Positions 55,882 through 64,000 of a stretch of 64,000 bases of DNA are shown one piece after another (within the stretch, counting starts at the first letter, position 1; each line of letters starts with the position of its first letter). The DNA lies in contig NC_003361.3 in assembly GCF_000007605.1 (NCBI RefSeq), forward strand, positions 310,001-374,000, written 5' to 3'. A model generated the notes under the pieces. It was given only the letters and a program-made list of their open reading frames with translations. It had not been told where the DNA came from and did no database searches. Made by a program: the position numbers and the translations under genes. This DNA is from Chlamydia caviae GPIC (lineage in GTDB: Bacteria; Chlamydiota; Chlamydiia; Chlamydiales; Chlamydiaceae).

Positions 55882-57471
55882 CTATAACTTGCTGCTGCTT
55901 GTATAGTCAGCCATAGTCCCATCAAAGAAAGTAATTTTGCCTTTATCAAAGATAAGCAATTTCGTGGCACACTCTTCAATTAACGTTCTGTCGTGAGAAA
56001 CAAAGATAGAGGTGCCTTTATAATCATTAATCGCCCAAGCTAATGCAGAAACAGACTCTAGATCCAAGTGGTTATTTGCTTCGTCAAGAATCAATACGTT
56101 GTGATTTTCCAACATCATTCCTGCCATAAGCAATCGTGCTGTTTCTCCCCCGGATAATGCTTTAATTTGTTTGAAAGCATCATCGCCTCCAAACAACATC
56201 TTTCCTAAAACACTGCGTATTTCCTGATCATTGATCCCTGTTTTACGATTGCGTAACCATTCAAACAGTGTCTCGTCTCCACAATCCTTTAAAACATCAG
56301 AGTGATTTTGAGGAAAATAGGAATAAGCAACCTGATGACCGGTTTTTATAGTCCCTTGAGTAGGAGTCTCTACGCCGGCTAAAAGCTTCATTAAGGTTGT
56401 TTTCCCAAGACCGTTATTTCCGATAACTCCTAATTTGTCTCCTTGATATATCTCCAAAGAGAAAGGCTGGAATATAGGCTCTTCGTTATTGTAACCTTTC
56501 GTAATGCTTTCTATAGAAAAGACGACCTTCCCAGAAGCTTTTTCTGACAAAGGAAAGCGTATGTAAGGGCGCTGAATATTCGACTTCTTTAATTCCTGAG
56601 GTTGGAGCTTTTTAATTTCTCTTAAACGAGATTGTACCTGACTAGCTCGAGAACCTGCCCCAAATTTAGCTACGAACTCTTTAAGTTGGGCAATTTTCTT
56701 TTCTTTAGATTTGATATCGGCCTTTTCTTGATCTCTAGAAGCTGTTTTCATTTCTACCATGGCATCGTAATTTCCAGGATAGATAATGACTGTGTCATAA
56801 TCGATATCAGCAATATGGGTAGTGATGGTATTTAAAAAGTGCCTATCGTGGCTAACAACAATCACGGTACCATCGTAATCTTTTAAAAAGCTTCCTAACC
56901 AGTTAATAGAATGAATATCTAAGTGGTTTGTAGGCTCATCAAGAAGAAGAGCTTCTGGATGACCAAATAAGGACTGGCATAGAAGAACACGAAACTGCAA
57001 ATCTATGGGAATCGTGGACATTTTATTGTTAAATAATTCTTCAGGAATGCCAATGCCTGTGAGAAGCTCTTCAGCTTCAGATTCTGCTCGGTAACCATTT
57101 TCCTCGCCGACGATTTCTTCCATCTCGCCGAGCTTGATACCTATAGCATCGGTGAATTCTTCTAAGTATAAAGCATCTCTTTTTTGGAGAGCATCCCATA
57201 GGCGGGCATTGCCCATAATCACGCAGTCTATAACGGAAACATCACCAAAGCTATCAATATTTTGGCGTAAGATTCCAACTTTTTTAGGTAAAGAAATTGA
57301 CCCACGAGTAGGCTCTACAAAACCTGTGATAATTTTTAATAATGTAGATTTTCCTGCGCCGTTAGGCCCCGTTAATCCGTAGCGATTTCCTGGATTGAAG
57401 ACGACGGAAACGTCGTCGAACAGTACGCGTGTGCCTAGAGTTTTGCCGATTTTATCAAGTACGATGCTCAT
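55882..57471 (-). CDS. ABC-F family ATPase (YbiT-like)
   Basis: 529 residues from the ATG at 57471 (MSIVLDKIGKTLG); the frame extends further up, but this start fits the family. It has two ABC domains: Walker A GPNGAGKST and GNNGLGKTT, ABC signature in the second domain LSGGETARLL, and Walker B followed by LLDEPTNHLD and LILDEANNHLD. The linker of about 80 residues is rich in Lys/Gln. There are no membrane segments. ABC-F proteins act on the ribosome in translation control; the layout and length fit the YbiT subgroup. It sits between xerC and maf on the same strand. Confidence 0.9.
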   Translation of the reverse strand: MSIVLDKIGKTLGTRVLFDDVSVVFNPGNRYGLTGPNGAGKSTLLKIITGFVEPTRGSISLPKKVGILRQNIDSFGDVSVIDCVIMGNARLWDALQKRDALYLEEFTDAIGIKLGEMEEIVGEENGYRAESEAEELLTGIGIPEELFNNKMSTIPIDLQFRVLLCQSLFGHPEALLLDEPTNHLDIHSINWLGSFLKDYDGTVIVVSHDRHFLNTITTHIADIDYDTVIIYPGNYDAMVEMKTASRDQEKADIKSKEKKIAQLKEFVAKFGAGSRASQVQSRLREIKKLQPQELKKSNIQRPYIRFPLSEKASGKVVFSIESITKGYNNEEPIFQPFSLEIYQGDKLGVIGNNGLGKTTLMKLLAGVETPTQGTIKTGHQVAYSYFPQNHSDVLKDCGDETLFEWLRNRKTGINDQEIRSVLGKMLFGGDDAFKQIKALSGGETARLLMAGMMLENHNVLILDEANNHLDLESVSALAWAINDYKGTSIFVSHDRTLIEECATKLLIFDKGKITFFDGTMADYTSSSKL

Positions 57472-57523
57472 AGCATCTAGCATAACAAAGAAAGTCTTAG
57501 AGCACAAGAGGTTTGCCTAAGGT

Positions 57524-58462
57524 TTAGCTATGAGGATGCGACTCCTCATGCGTTTGCTTTTTAAGCTTCATAGATACATGAGTATAGATGGTTGTAGTTT
57601 CTAAAGAACTATGTCCAAGAAGTGCTTGAATCGTTTTTAAGTCCATACCGTTCTCTAACCAGTGTGTGGCAATTGTATGACGAATCGTATGAGGAGTAAT
57701 ACTTCCTGACAGGCCCGATTGACGAAGATATTTTTGAAATTTCCTATCAATAGAGCGTGTAGTCAATCTTTTCCCAAAACGATTTAAAAAAAATGCTTGA
57801 GGATCTTGTTCGACATGGGCTCTTTCTGGATGATGTAGATATTGTTGCAGCCACTGAGCAGCATGAGGAGTCATAGGAACAAGACGTTCTTTTTTCCCTT
57901 TTCCTCGGATGCGGATAAGGTTAGAATTGAAATCGATATCCCAATGATTGATAGCGACAATTTCACTAATACGCAATCCTGAGCTATAGAATAATTCTAA
58001 TAAGCACCGATCACGAAATCCTGTATATTTTGATAGATCAGGAGTGGCCATGAGGATTTCTACTTGCTCATAGGTAATGGGTGAAGGCAGTTCCTTAGGT
58101 AATCTAGGTCCATGAATTGTTTCTGTAGGATCTTCAAAAATGATGCGGTTTTTTATGCAATATTGTGAGAAGCTTTTAATTGCTGAAAGACGGCGTTTTA
58201 TCGTGCGTTTCGCTTTATTTTCCTGCATGAGTTCTAGAACATAGAGGCGTACGCTATCTTTCGTAAATAAAGAGAAAGGAAGCTCTGTTTCTTTTCTCTC
58301 TTTTGTAAGTAAGCAGATAGGGGAAGATGGAGAGAGCTCTCCCTGTTTTTCTAAGAAGCTTTTAAAGCTATTAAGGTCTATGCAATAGTTCCTTAGGGTA
58401 TGAGGTGAGGCTGTTTTTATGTTTTTTAGGTAATCAAGAAAAGCATAAAAAGCTGAGATCAT
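57524..58462 (-). CDS. xerC: Tyrosine recombinase XerC
   Basis: 312 residues. It has an N-terminal SAM-like core-binding domain and a C-terminal catalytic domain. Catalytic residues are visible: Arg164 ([10 protein letters not shown]), His258 and Arg261 (HTIRH), His284 (LLGHSS) and Tyr293 (TIYTHV). The partner XerD is expected elsewhere. It resolves chromosome dimers at dif with FtsK. AGGGA is upstream of the ATG. It is in the run rnz-xerC-ABC-F on the minus strand. Confidence 0.92.
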   Translation of the reverse strand: MISAFYAFLDYLKNIKTASPHTLRNYCIDLNSFKSFLEKQGELSPSSPICLLTKERKETELPFSLFTKDSVRLYVLELMQENKAKRTIKRRLSAIKSFSQYCIKNRIIFEDPTETIHGPRLPKELPSPITYEQVEILMATPDLSKYTGFRDRCLLELFYSSGLRISEIVAINHWDIDFNSNLIRIRGKGKKERLVPMTPHAAQWLQQYLHHPERAHVEQDPQAFFLNRFGKRLTTRSIDRKFQKYLRQSGLSGSITPHTIRHTIATHWLENGMDLKTIQALLGHSSLETTTIYTHVSMKLKKQTHEESHPHS

Positions 58463-58504
58463 AGTTTCCCTAAGTACTTTTCTAAAGTATCTCCTTATAG
58501 AGAT

Positions 58505-59425
58505 TTATTTAGAAGAAGGGTTTTTAGGAAAGGGATAACTACGGAATTCTTCAGCAGCAGCAACATTGGGGAAAATTTTCCCAGCTTCTAATTCAAACTC
58601 TTTAGAATTTAAATAACGTGCAGAAAAGTGTGTGAGCACGAGCTGCTGGGCTCCAGCAGCCAATGCTTGAGTGGCTGCTTGTTTCGCTGTCATGTGGTAA
58701 TGACTTTTTGCTAAATGAAGATGCTCTTCAAGATATGTGCTTTCACATAACATGATTCTTGCATCTTTGGCTAAGTCTACAACAGATTGACAGGGAAGAG
58801 TATCAGCAATAACGGCAATGCTATCGCCTTTTCGTACATAGCTGACATCTTTAAGGTATATAGTATTTCCGTTTACCGTTACGTGATCATCACGGAGAAG
58901 ATCTTGCATGATAGGTCCACGCAACCCTGCAGCTTTGATTTTTTCGGGAATGAATTTTATCGTATCAGGCTCGGTGATTCTCCATCCTAAAGTATCTACA
59001 AGATGATCGAGTTTACGTGCTTCAATACGAAAATTTCCAAAATCTTCAACAATCCCCTCCTTATCTACAGGATGCTCTACAACATGGATAGTCTCGTGAT
59101 AGATAGTACCGTAGCGTAACCGATCAAAGTACTTTTTCCCCGAGGCTGGGTAGTAACAGTGTATAGGGTGGGTAACTTTGTCTAAGTTTAGTCTCATAAG
59201 CATGGAACCTAAACCTAAACAGTGATCCCCATGGAAATGGCTGATAAAGATTCTGGAGACTACAGTAGGAGCAATGTTAGCAAAAATGAATTGTCTTTGT
59301 GTTCCCTCGCCGGGATCAAAAAGCAAGCCCTCATTATTCCAACGGAATAGATAGGCTCCTTGATTACGCATTCGCGTAGGTTGTTGACTAGAGCAACCTA
59401 AAATAATTAATTCTCTACAGCTCAT
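58505..59425 (-). CDS. rnz: Ribonuclease Z
   Basis: 306 residues. A metallo-beta-lactamase fold endonuclease that matures tRNA 3' ends. The metal motif HFHGDH is at 63-68, with [10 protein letters not shown] before it and LTHFSARY late. Family segments [25 protein letters not shown] are present. This fits tRNA genes with no encoded CCA, as in the tRNA-Ser of this window. Transcription is from its own promoter or the upstream Inc gene. Confidence 0.95.
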   Translation of the reverse strand: MSCRELIILGCSSQQPTRMRNQGAYLFRWNNEGLLFDPGEGTQRQFIFANIAPTVVSRIFISHFHGDHCLGLGSMLMRLNLDKVTHPIHCYYPASGKKYFDRLRYGTIYHETIHVVEHPVDKEGIVEDFGNFRIEARKLDHLVDTLGWRITEPDTIKFIPEKIKAAGLRGPIMQDLLRDDHVTVNGNTIYLKDVSYVRKGDSIAVIADTLPCQSVVDLAKDARIMLCESTYLEEHLHLAKSHYHMTAKQAATQALAAGAQQLVLTHFSARYLNSKEFELEAGKIFPNVAAAEEFRSYPFPKNPSSK

Positions 59426-59528
59426 AAATTTAGGAGAAAGTTTCTAGGGAAAAAGATAGAATAAACCAATCCAGTAAAAATACTCTACTAGAACTTACCT
59501 CTAGATATTGTTAAGTTTTGTTTTTAAT

Positions 59529-60230
59529 TTAATCTTTAGGGTTGAGGTGCTTATAAAGCTGGTAGAGCGGAGGGGTGGTTACGGCTTTTGCTATCATCTT
59601 GGTTGTAGAAAGTAACCTTGGGCCTACTTTTGCATCTGCATCCGTATCTGAATCAGAAGAGGAAGGACTAGAAGATGTATTAGATGAGGGGCTTTTAGGC
59701 CGAATTAAGTCTAGTATCGGTGAAGTTCTTCTTCGTGGTTTTGGTGATTCATCCGAAGATGTTTCTTGAGCTTGTTTTTGTTGAGGACGAGTTCTTAAAG
59801 GCCTTCGTTGTTTTTTTTGGATTTTTTCTTCCTGTTCTTGGGCATATTTTTTCTCATCTTTTTTGATGATTTCATGAAGTAGGCGGTTGTGCCGTGTATC
59901 TAGTTTGGACAGATCTAAATCTTTAGGGCGTACAGGAATGTTAGCGGGAGATTTTGATAAACAGCTCATGATGATGGGGAACAAGACCATACCTACGAGA
60001 AGTGAGCTTAAAGCAGCAATACCGATATAGACCCCTCCAGGGAAAAATGGTGTAACAAGAAATCCTCCTAACATAACCACTGCTAATAAGGCTAAGACGA
60101 GCAGGCAAATCAAAGCGATAAGGCTATTTCTTTTCTTGCTTTCTACTTCTTTCGATGGTTCTGCGGTTATAGTATGCGTGGTGTGATTCTTTTTGACAGC
60201 AACGCTGGGAGCTGATTCAGAGATAATCAT
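59529..60230 (-). CDS. Putative inclusion membrane protein (CT345-like)
   Basis: 233 residues. A polar N-terminus of 34 residues leads into a bilobed hydrophobic region (about 36-60 and 66-92), then a long charged tail with a Lys/Glu/Gln coiled-coil-like segment and a Ser/Pro/Asp-rich linker. This is the Inc layout. It sits between lon and rnz, where CT345 lies in C. trachomatis. There is no enzymatic motif, and the molecular partner is unknown. Confidence 0.72.
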   Translation of the reverse strand: MIISESAPSVAVKKNHTTHTITAEPSKEVESKKRNSLIALICLLVLALLAVVMLGGFLVTPFFPGGVYIGIAALSSLLVGMVLFPIIMSCLSKSPANIPVRPKDLDLSKLDTRHNRLLHEIIKKDEKKYAQEQEEKIQKKQRRPLRTRPQQKQAQETSSDESPKPRRRTSPILDLIRPKSPSSNTSSSPSSSDSDTDADAKVGPRLLSTTKMIAKAVTTPPLYQLYKHLNPKD

Positions 60231-60318
60231 GAAGATCTACTGCGAAGTTTTTTTTAAAACGTGCAGTTTAGAAATTTTACGAGCGTTTGTAAATATACAG
60301 TTTTTTTTCTAAGAAGAA

Positions 60319-60355
60319 TTTAGAGCCGTTAATTTATAAAGAAAACGGCTCTAAA
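60319..60355 (-). terminator. Rho-independent terminator of lon
   Basis: TTTAGAGCCGTT (60319-60330) and AACGGCTCTAAA (60344-60355) form a perfect 12-bp stem with a 13-nt loop. It begins 15 bases past the lon stop at 60370, and a run of T follows on the minus strand near 60300-60308. Confidence 0.85.
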
Positions 60356-60369
60356 CTATATTATAAGAG

Positions 60370-62826
60370 TTAATTAATGTTCGGAAAAGCAACTTTGAAA
60401 ACATCATCATAATGTGCAACAAAATGAATCTTCAGTCCCTTTTTTAGGTAGGCAGGAAGTTCTTCATAATCACGACGGTTATCTTCAGGGAAGATTAGGA
60501 TGTTTAATCGTGATCGACGTGCAGCGATGAGTTTTTCGCGAATGCCTCCCACTCCTAGTACACGACCTGTTAGCGTGATCTCTCCCGTCATACCTAAATT
60601 TTCTAAAATAGGTGTGTCCAAAAGCAAGGATAATAAGGAGGTGACCATCGTTACACCCGCTGAAGGACCATCTTTAGGTGTTGCCCCTTCAGGAATATGA
60701 ATATGTACCTGAGATTTGGAGAAAAAGCTATGGCCAGGAGCATAACGTTCTAATGCGCTATGCAAATATGTCCAAGCAATTTGAGAGGACTCCTTCATAA
60801 CATCTCCAGCCTGTCCTGTAAGATGCATATCTGTTTTCATTGAAGGGACCTGAACGCTTTCAATGTACAACGTAGCACCCCCTAGAGATGTCCAAGCTAA
60901 ACCAGTAGCAACACCTATAGGCGTATGATCGTAGAAACGATCGCTAGAAAATATAGGCTTGCCCAAATAGTCCTGAAGATTGCCTACATTAATCTTGTAT
61001 TGTGTATGTTTTGGATGCGCCTTTTCCTGATTTTTAACTATTTTAAGCGCGACTTTTCTCAGAACCTTTTTAATATTCCCGTTTAATGTACGCACACCGG
61101 CTTCTCGGGCATAGTTATTAATCATATGCTTTAAAGCTTCGGGTTGGAATACGATTTCACGAGCTGTTAACCCCATTTCTTTACGTGCTCGAGGAACAAG
61201 ATATTTTGTTGCTATCTGAAGCTTCTCCTCAAGAATATAACCCGAAAGGCGTAGGATTTCCATACGATCTAATAGGGGATCAGGAATAGTGTCCAACACG
61301 TTTGCTGTTAGAATGAATAGAACATTAGATAGATCCACACGCACATCTAGGTAATGATCTAAAAAGTCTTTGTTTTGTTCTGGGTCTAAAACTTCTAATA
61401 AAGCAGATGCGGGATCGCCGTGATAGCTCGCGCCAATTTTATCAACCTCGTCAATCATAATGACAGGGTTCATAGCTTGACTTTGTTTTAATGCTTGGAC
61501 CATTTTTCCAGGCATCGCACCAATATAGGTGCGTCGGTGTCCTTTGATTTCAGCTTCATCACGCATTCCTCCTACTGAAAAACGGAAGAATTTACGATGT
61601 AAAACTTTTGCTATGCTACGGCCAATGCTTGTCTTACCTACTCCTGGAGGGCCCACTAGGCAAATAATACTTCCTTTAAGACCTTTAGATAACTTTCCAA
61701 CGCTAATAAGTTCCAGAATGCGTTGTTTAATATCTTCTAAACCATAGTGATCTTTATTGAGAATCACTTCAGCTTTCTTGAGATCGTGGTATTCTTTACT
61801 CTGAATGCCCCAAGGAATAATCGTTAACCAATCTAGATAGTTACGGCATACAGTGTATTCTGCAGACGATGTTTCTAGAGTTTGAAGTTTTTCCATTTCA
61901 TCTTGGATCACTTCCATAGCGTAATCAGGGACCTGACGTTTTTTTAACCGGTCCATGAATTTTTCTAAGTCAATAGCTCGATCTTCTTTTTCTAATCCCA
62001 GCTCTTTTTTGATCGTTTTTAGCTGTTCTTTTAAAAAGAATTCTTTTTGGCTTTTGGTAATTGTTGCTTCGATTTTTTGATTGATACTACTTTGTAGGCG
62101 GCTAAGATCCAGCTCTTTTTTAAGTAGGATCAAAGCTTTATCAATACGATCGTGCATGTTTGTTGTTTCAAGAACTTCTTGAAGTTCTTCCCTGGTAGCT
62201 GTTGTTAGTGCTACAGAGAAATCAGCAAGCTTCCCAGGTTCAGTAAAGTCTGAGTGGCCGAGAAAGATTTGCAGTTCTTCTTTAAACAGGGGATTAAGTT
62301 TTAAGAGGTCCTTAATTACAGAAACAATGCTAATAGAATACGCTTTTAGCTCTTCTGTTAGCTCTTTATTGTCTCTATGGTAGGAGACGCGAGCTTTGAG
62401 ATATTTATCTTTGAGAGGCTCTACAATGCGGATACGTTCTTCTATACTAAGGAGTATTTGCGCACTGCCTCCTTCTATAGGCATAATACGTAAGATACGT
62501 GCTACTACACCTACGCGATAGAGTTGGTTAAAACCAACTTTTAAAATGTCAGCATCTTCCTTTTTGGTAAGAACTAAACCTATGTATTTTTGTGAGGATT
62601 TTGCTAGGAGCTTTAACACTTCATAATAAGGTCCTGATTCTATAAGGATTGGCGCTGCCATTCCTGGGAAAAAGGGGCGCTTATTAAGAGGAAGAATAAA
62701 TAAATCGGAAGGTAGGGAGCGATCGTCTGATTTTTCTTCGACTTCCTCAGATTCATCCAAGAGTTTTTCTACTTCTTCGGGATTCGGATCCAAGATCTGA
62801 GAGTCGTTATTTATTGTAGAGTCCAC
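60370..62826 (-). CDS. lon: ATP-dependent protease Lon
   Basis: 818 residues. The start codon is GTG at 62826, with AAGGA six bases upstream. The N-terminal LON domain (from about 40: SDLFILPLNKRPFFPGM) leads to the coiled coil, the AAA+ module with Walker A GPPGVGKTS near 395 and Walker B VIMIDEVDK, then the protease domain. Catalytic Ser722 is in PKDGPSAGV and Lys765 in GIREKLIAARR. It degrades damaged and regulatory proteins in the cytosol. The acidic N-terminal extension (EEVEKLLDESEEVEEKSDD) is an extra beyond the core family. Confidence 0.96.
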   Translation of the reverse strand: MDSTINNDSQILDPNPEEVEKLLDESEEVEEKSDDRSLPSDLFILPLNKRPFFPGMAAPILIESGPYYEVLKLLAKSSQKYIGLVLTKKEDADILKVGFNQLYRVGVVARILRIMPIEGGSAQILLSIEERIRIVEPLKDKYLKARVSYHRDNKELTEELKAYSISIVSVIKDLLKLNPLFKEELQIFLGHSDFTEPGKLADFSVALTTATREELQEVLETTNMHDRIDKALILLKKELDLSRLQSSINQKIEATITKSQKEFFLKEQLKTIKKELGLEKEDRAIDLEKFMDRLKKRQVPDYAMEVIQDEMEKLQTLETSSAEYTVCRNYLDWLTIIPWGIQSKEYHDLKKAEVILNKDHYGLEDIKQRILELISVGKLSKGLKGSIICLVGPPGVGKTSIGRSIAKVLHRKFFRFSVGGMRDEAEIKGHRRTYIGAMPGKMVQALKQSQAMNPVIMIDEVDKIGASYHGDPASALLEVLDPEQNKDFLDHYLDVRVDLSNVLFILTANVLDTIPDPLLDRMEILRLSGYILEEKLQIATKYLVPRARKEMGLTAREIVFQPEALKHMINNYAREAGVRTLNGNIKKVLRKVALKIVKNQEKAHPKHTQYKINVGNLQDYLGKPIFSSDRFYDHTPIGVATGLAWTSLGGATLYIESVQVPSMKTDMHLTGQAGDVMKESSQIAWTYLHSALERYAPGHSFFSKSQVHIHIPEGATPKDGPSAGVTMVTSLLSLLLDTPILENLGMTGEITLTGRVLGVGGIREKLIAARRSRLNILIFPEDNRRDYEELPAYLKKGLKIHFVAHYDDVFKVAFPNIN

Positions 62827-63478
62827 AATTGTCCTTATACTAAAATCATCGGATACATTTATCTAAGTTGCTCTGATAACTTATTGATGACAGCACTTTC
62901 AACAATAAAGATCCTCTTTTCGGTATATTACAAAATAATCGAAATAAGTGCACCTATACAACTACTAGAGAAATAGCAGAGCCTGAAATAAGAATGAAAA
63001 AAGATGAGGGTTTAACGCAAATCGTTTTTCCTGATTTTCCAAAAAAGCAATCCCTGAAAATTTCTACGTATATGTTTTATATTAAACAATTTCTCATGTT
63101 TTTTTTATCGGATCTTGATTTAGAATGACTCTCAGATCGTGGGGATCACTCTCGTTATTAGTTATTTAAATTGTTTGAAATCTATCAAAAATTTTTGATA
63201 ATTATGACAATTTTGATCAATTTTCTAGTTGGGGAGACATGGCTCAAGCTCCCTTTGCGATAAGAGAGTTAACGGTCATTCAATCAAAGTAATAATATTT
63301 TTAGATTAAAGAAATTTTTTCCTCAGAAAGGGCAAGTCTGTCTGAGATTTGTCTTGTTTGCGTTCTGAAATTAAATTCTAAATCTTTAATCTGACTAATT
63401 ATTATTTAGTTTTGTTATTTTTTTTGATTAAAAGTTTTTTAGTTGTTATAGTTTATCTATTCGATTCTAATTTGAATT
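62827..63478. other. Divergent intergenic region between lon and tsaB
   Basis: 652 bases without a clear gene. It holds a candidate plus-strand promoter and an 18-bp palindrome (63175-63202). There is also a 17-codon open frame with GGGGAG upstream (63239-63292), too short to call. I find no RNA gene or match to a known riboswitch. Confidence 0.6.
63175..63202 (+). promoter_or_regulatory. Candidate sigma66 promoter with palindromic operator upstream of tsaB
   Basis: TTGAAA (63175-63180), a 16-bp spacer, then GATAAT (63197-63202): each is 5 of 6 to consensus. The perfect palindrome TATCAAAAATTTTTGATA (63183-63200) fills the spacer and overlaps the -10 box, so a repressor could act there. It lies about 275 bases before tsaB. 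Confidence 0.5.
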
Positions 63479-64000
63479 ATGCATTTTCATAGATACGTTA
63501 TTATTGATACTTCTGGGTATCAACCGTTTTTAGCTTATGTAGACCATCAGAGGGTACTGAAACGTTGGAGCCTTCCCGTGGGTCCAGATCAAGGATTGGT
63601 TTTAGAATTTATTTTTAAAAACAGTGGGCTATGCTTTCAAGGAATCGGAGTTGCCGCGGGACCTGGGAATTTTTCTGCAACTCGTGTGGGGTTGTCCTTT
63701 GCTCAAGGGTTGGCTTTATCCCGGAAAGTCCCCATGATAGGTTATAGTTCCTTAGAGGGGTATTTGACTCCTAAGGATAAGGGCAAGGCTCTTATGCTTC
63801 CCCTAGGGAAAAAGGGCGGGGTAGTCACTCTTAGCTCAGATCTCACGGAAGAAGGGTTTATCTATGAAAAAAACGGGGTTGGTCCTGGAATTTTATTACC
63901 CTATGAAGAAGCTTCCGAATATTGTTTGGCAAATCATTGCTATCACGTCGTCTCTCCCAATCCGCAACTTTTCACTGATAGATTTTCAAATAAAATTTAT
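63479..64000 (+). CDS. tsaB: TsaB-like tRNA threonylcarbamoyladenosine biosynthesis protein (C-terminus outside window)
   Basis: 174 codons from the ATG at 63479 to the window edge. The ASKHA-type start VIIDTSGYQPFLAYVDHQ, then GIGVAAGPGNFSATRVGLSFAQGLA, is the TsaB (YeaZ) signature. TsaB pairs with TsaD to make t6A37 in tRNAs that read ANN codons. The position after lon, in the opposite direction, matches CT343 in C. trachomatis. The rest of the gene lies beyond 64000. Confidence 0.9.
   Translation, partial: MHFHRYVIIDTSGYQPFLAYVDHQRVLKRWSLPVGPDQGLVLEFIFKNSGLCFQGIGVAAGPGNFSATRVGLSFAQGLALSRKVPMIGYSSLEGYLTPKDKGKALMLPLGKKGGVVTLSSDLTEEGFIYEKNGVGPGILLPYEEASEYCLANHCYHVVSPNPQLFTDRFSNKIY

Noticed and set aside
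63239-63292. 17-codon open frame with GGGGAG upstream
   Set aside because: Too short and without similarity to call as a gene; kept only as part of the leader observation.
1-64000. CRISPR arrays, insertion sequences, prophage or integrase genes
   Set aside because: No spaced direct-repeat arrays, transposase motifs or phage genes were found. The only recombinase is xerC, which is a housekeeping gene.

Overview
The window is a chromosomal segment of an obligate intracellular Chlamydia. It carries a cluster of polymorphic outer-membrane proteins (Pmps) next to gatCAB, followed by genes in the order of chlamydial genes CT001-CT009, CT356-CT353, CT331-CT328 and CT351-CT343 (names assigned from memory of C. 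trachomatis gene order). The amplified 90-kDa-type G-family Pmps and a gene family absent from C. trachomatis as I remember it point to the former Chlamydophila group (C. psittaci / abortus / felis / caviae). I cannot fix the species from sequence alone.

Layout. Positions 1-23734 hold eight Pmp autotransporter genes, all on the minus strand. The first is cut by the window edge and resembles C. trachomatis PmpG. The other seven are G-family paralogues. Most are separated by gaps of about 80-270 bp, each typically with a GC-rich hairpin behind the stop codon. Three carry poly(G) tracts or remnants in the coding strand. One (19467-23734) is split by a frameshift at such a tract and reads OFF as sequenced. 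Positions 23958-26230 and on to 27693 hold a small DUF378 membrane gene and gatC-gatA-gatB, with a one-base frameshift in gatA. Positions 27820-32663 hold Inc-like membrane proteins, a presumed outer-membrane protein, rnhC and a short rodZ.

Positions 32733-39911 look like a lineage-specific block. It has three paralogous Cys-rich proteins with shared MCxP starts (minus) and two tandem secreted DUF2608/HAD-like proteins (plus). A run of 13 G lies in the divergent promoter region between the two groups, and tRNA-Ser(CGA) borders the block. The block plus its G tract is the best candidate here for a poorly described system.

Positions 40419-64000 are housekeeping. They include a DUF255/YyaL-like protein, a SurA-like secreted protein, rsmA, a xseA-xseB-hypothetical-dxs operon, tpiA, secG, a tiny secreted peptide and def. 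A long minus-strand run follows: rnz, xerC, an ABC-F ATPase, maf, a HEAT-repeat protein and an LptD-like protein. Another Inc-like protein, lon and the start of tsaB complete the window.

How it fits together. The left third is a surface-antigen contingency locus that displays or hides autotransporters. Inc proteins and the Cys-rich block are probable host-interface factors. The right third supplies translation (gatCAB, def, rsmA, tsaB), isoprenoid synthesis (dxs), DNA repair and recombination (xseAB, xerC), proteolysis (lon) and envelope assembly (secG, LptD-like).
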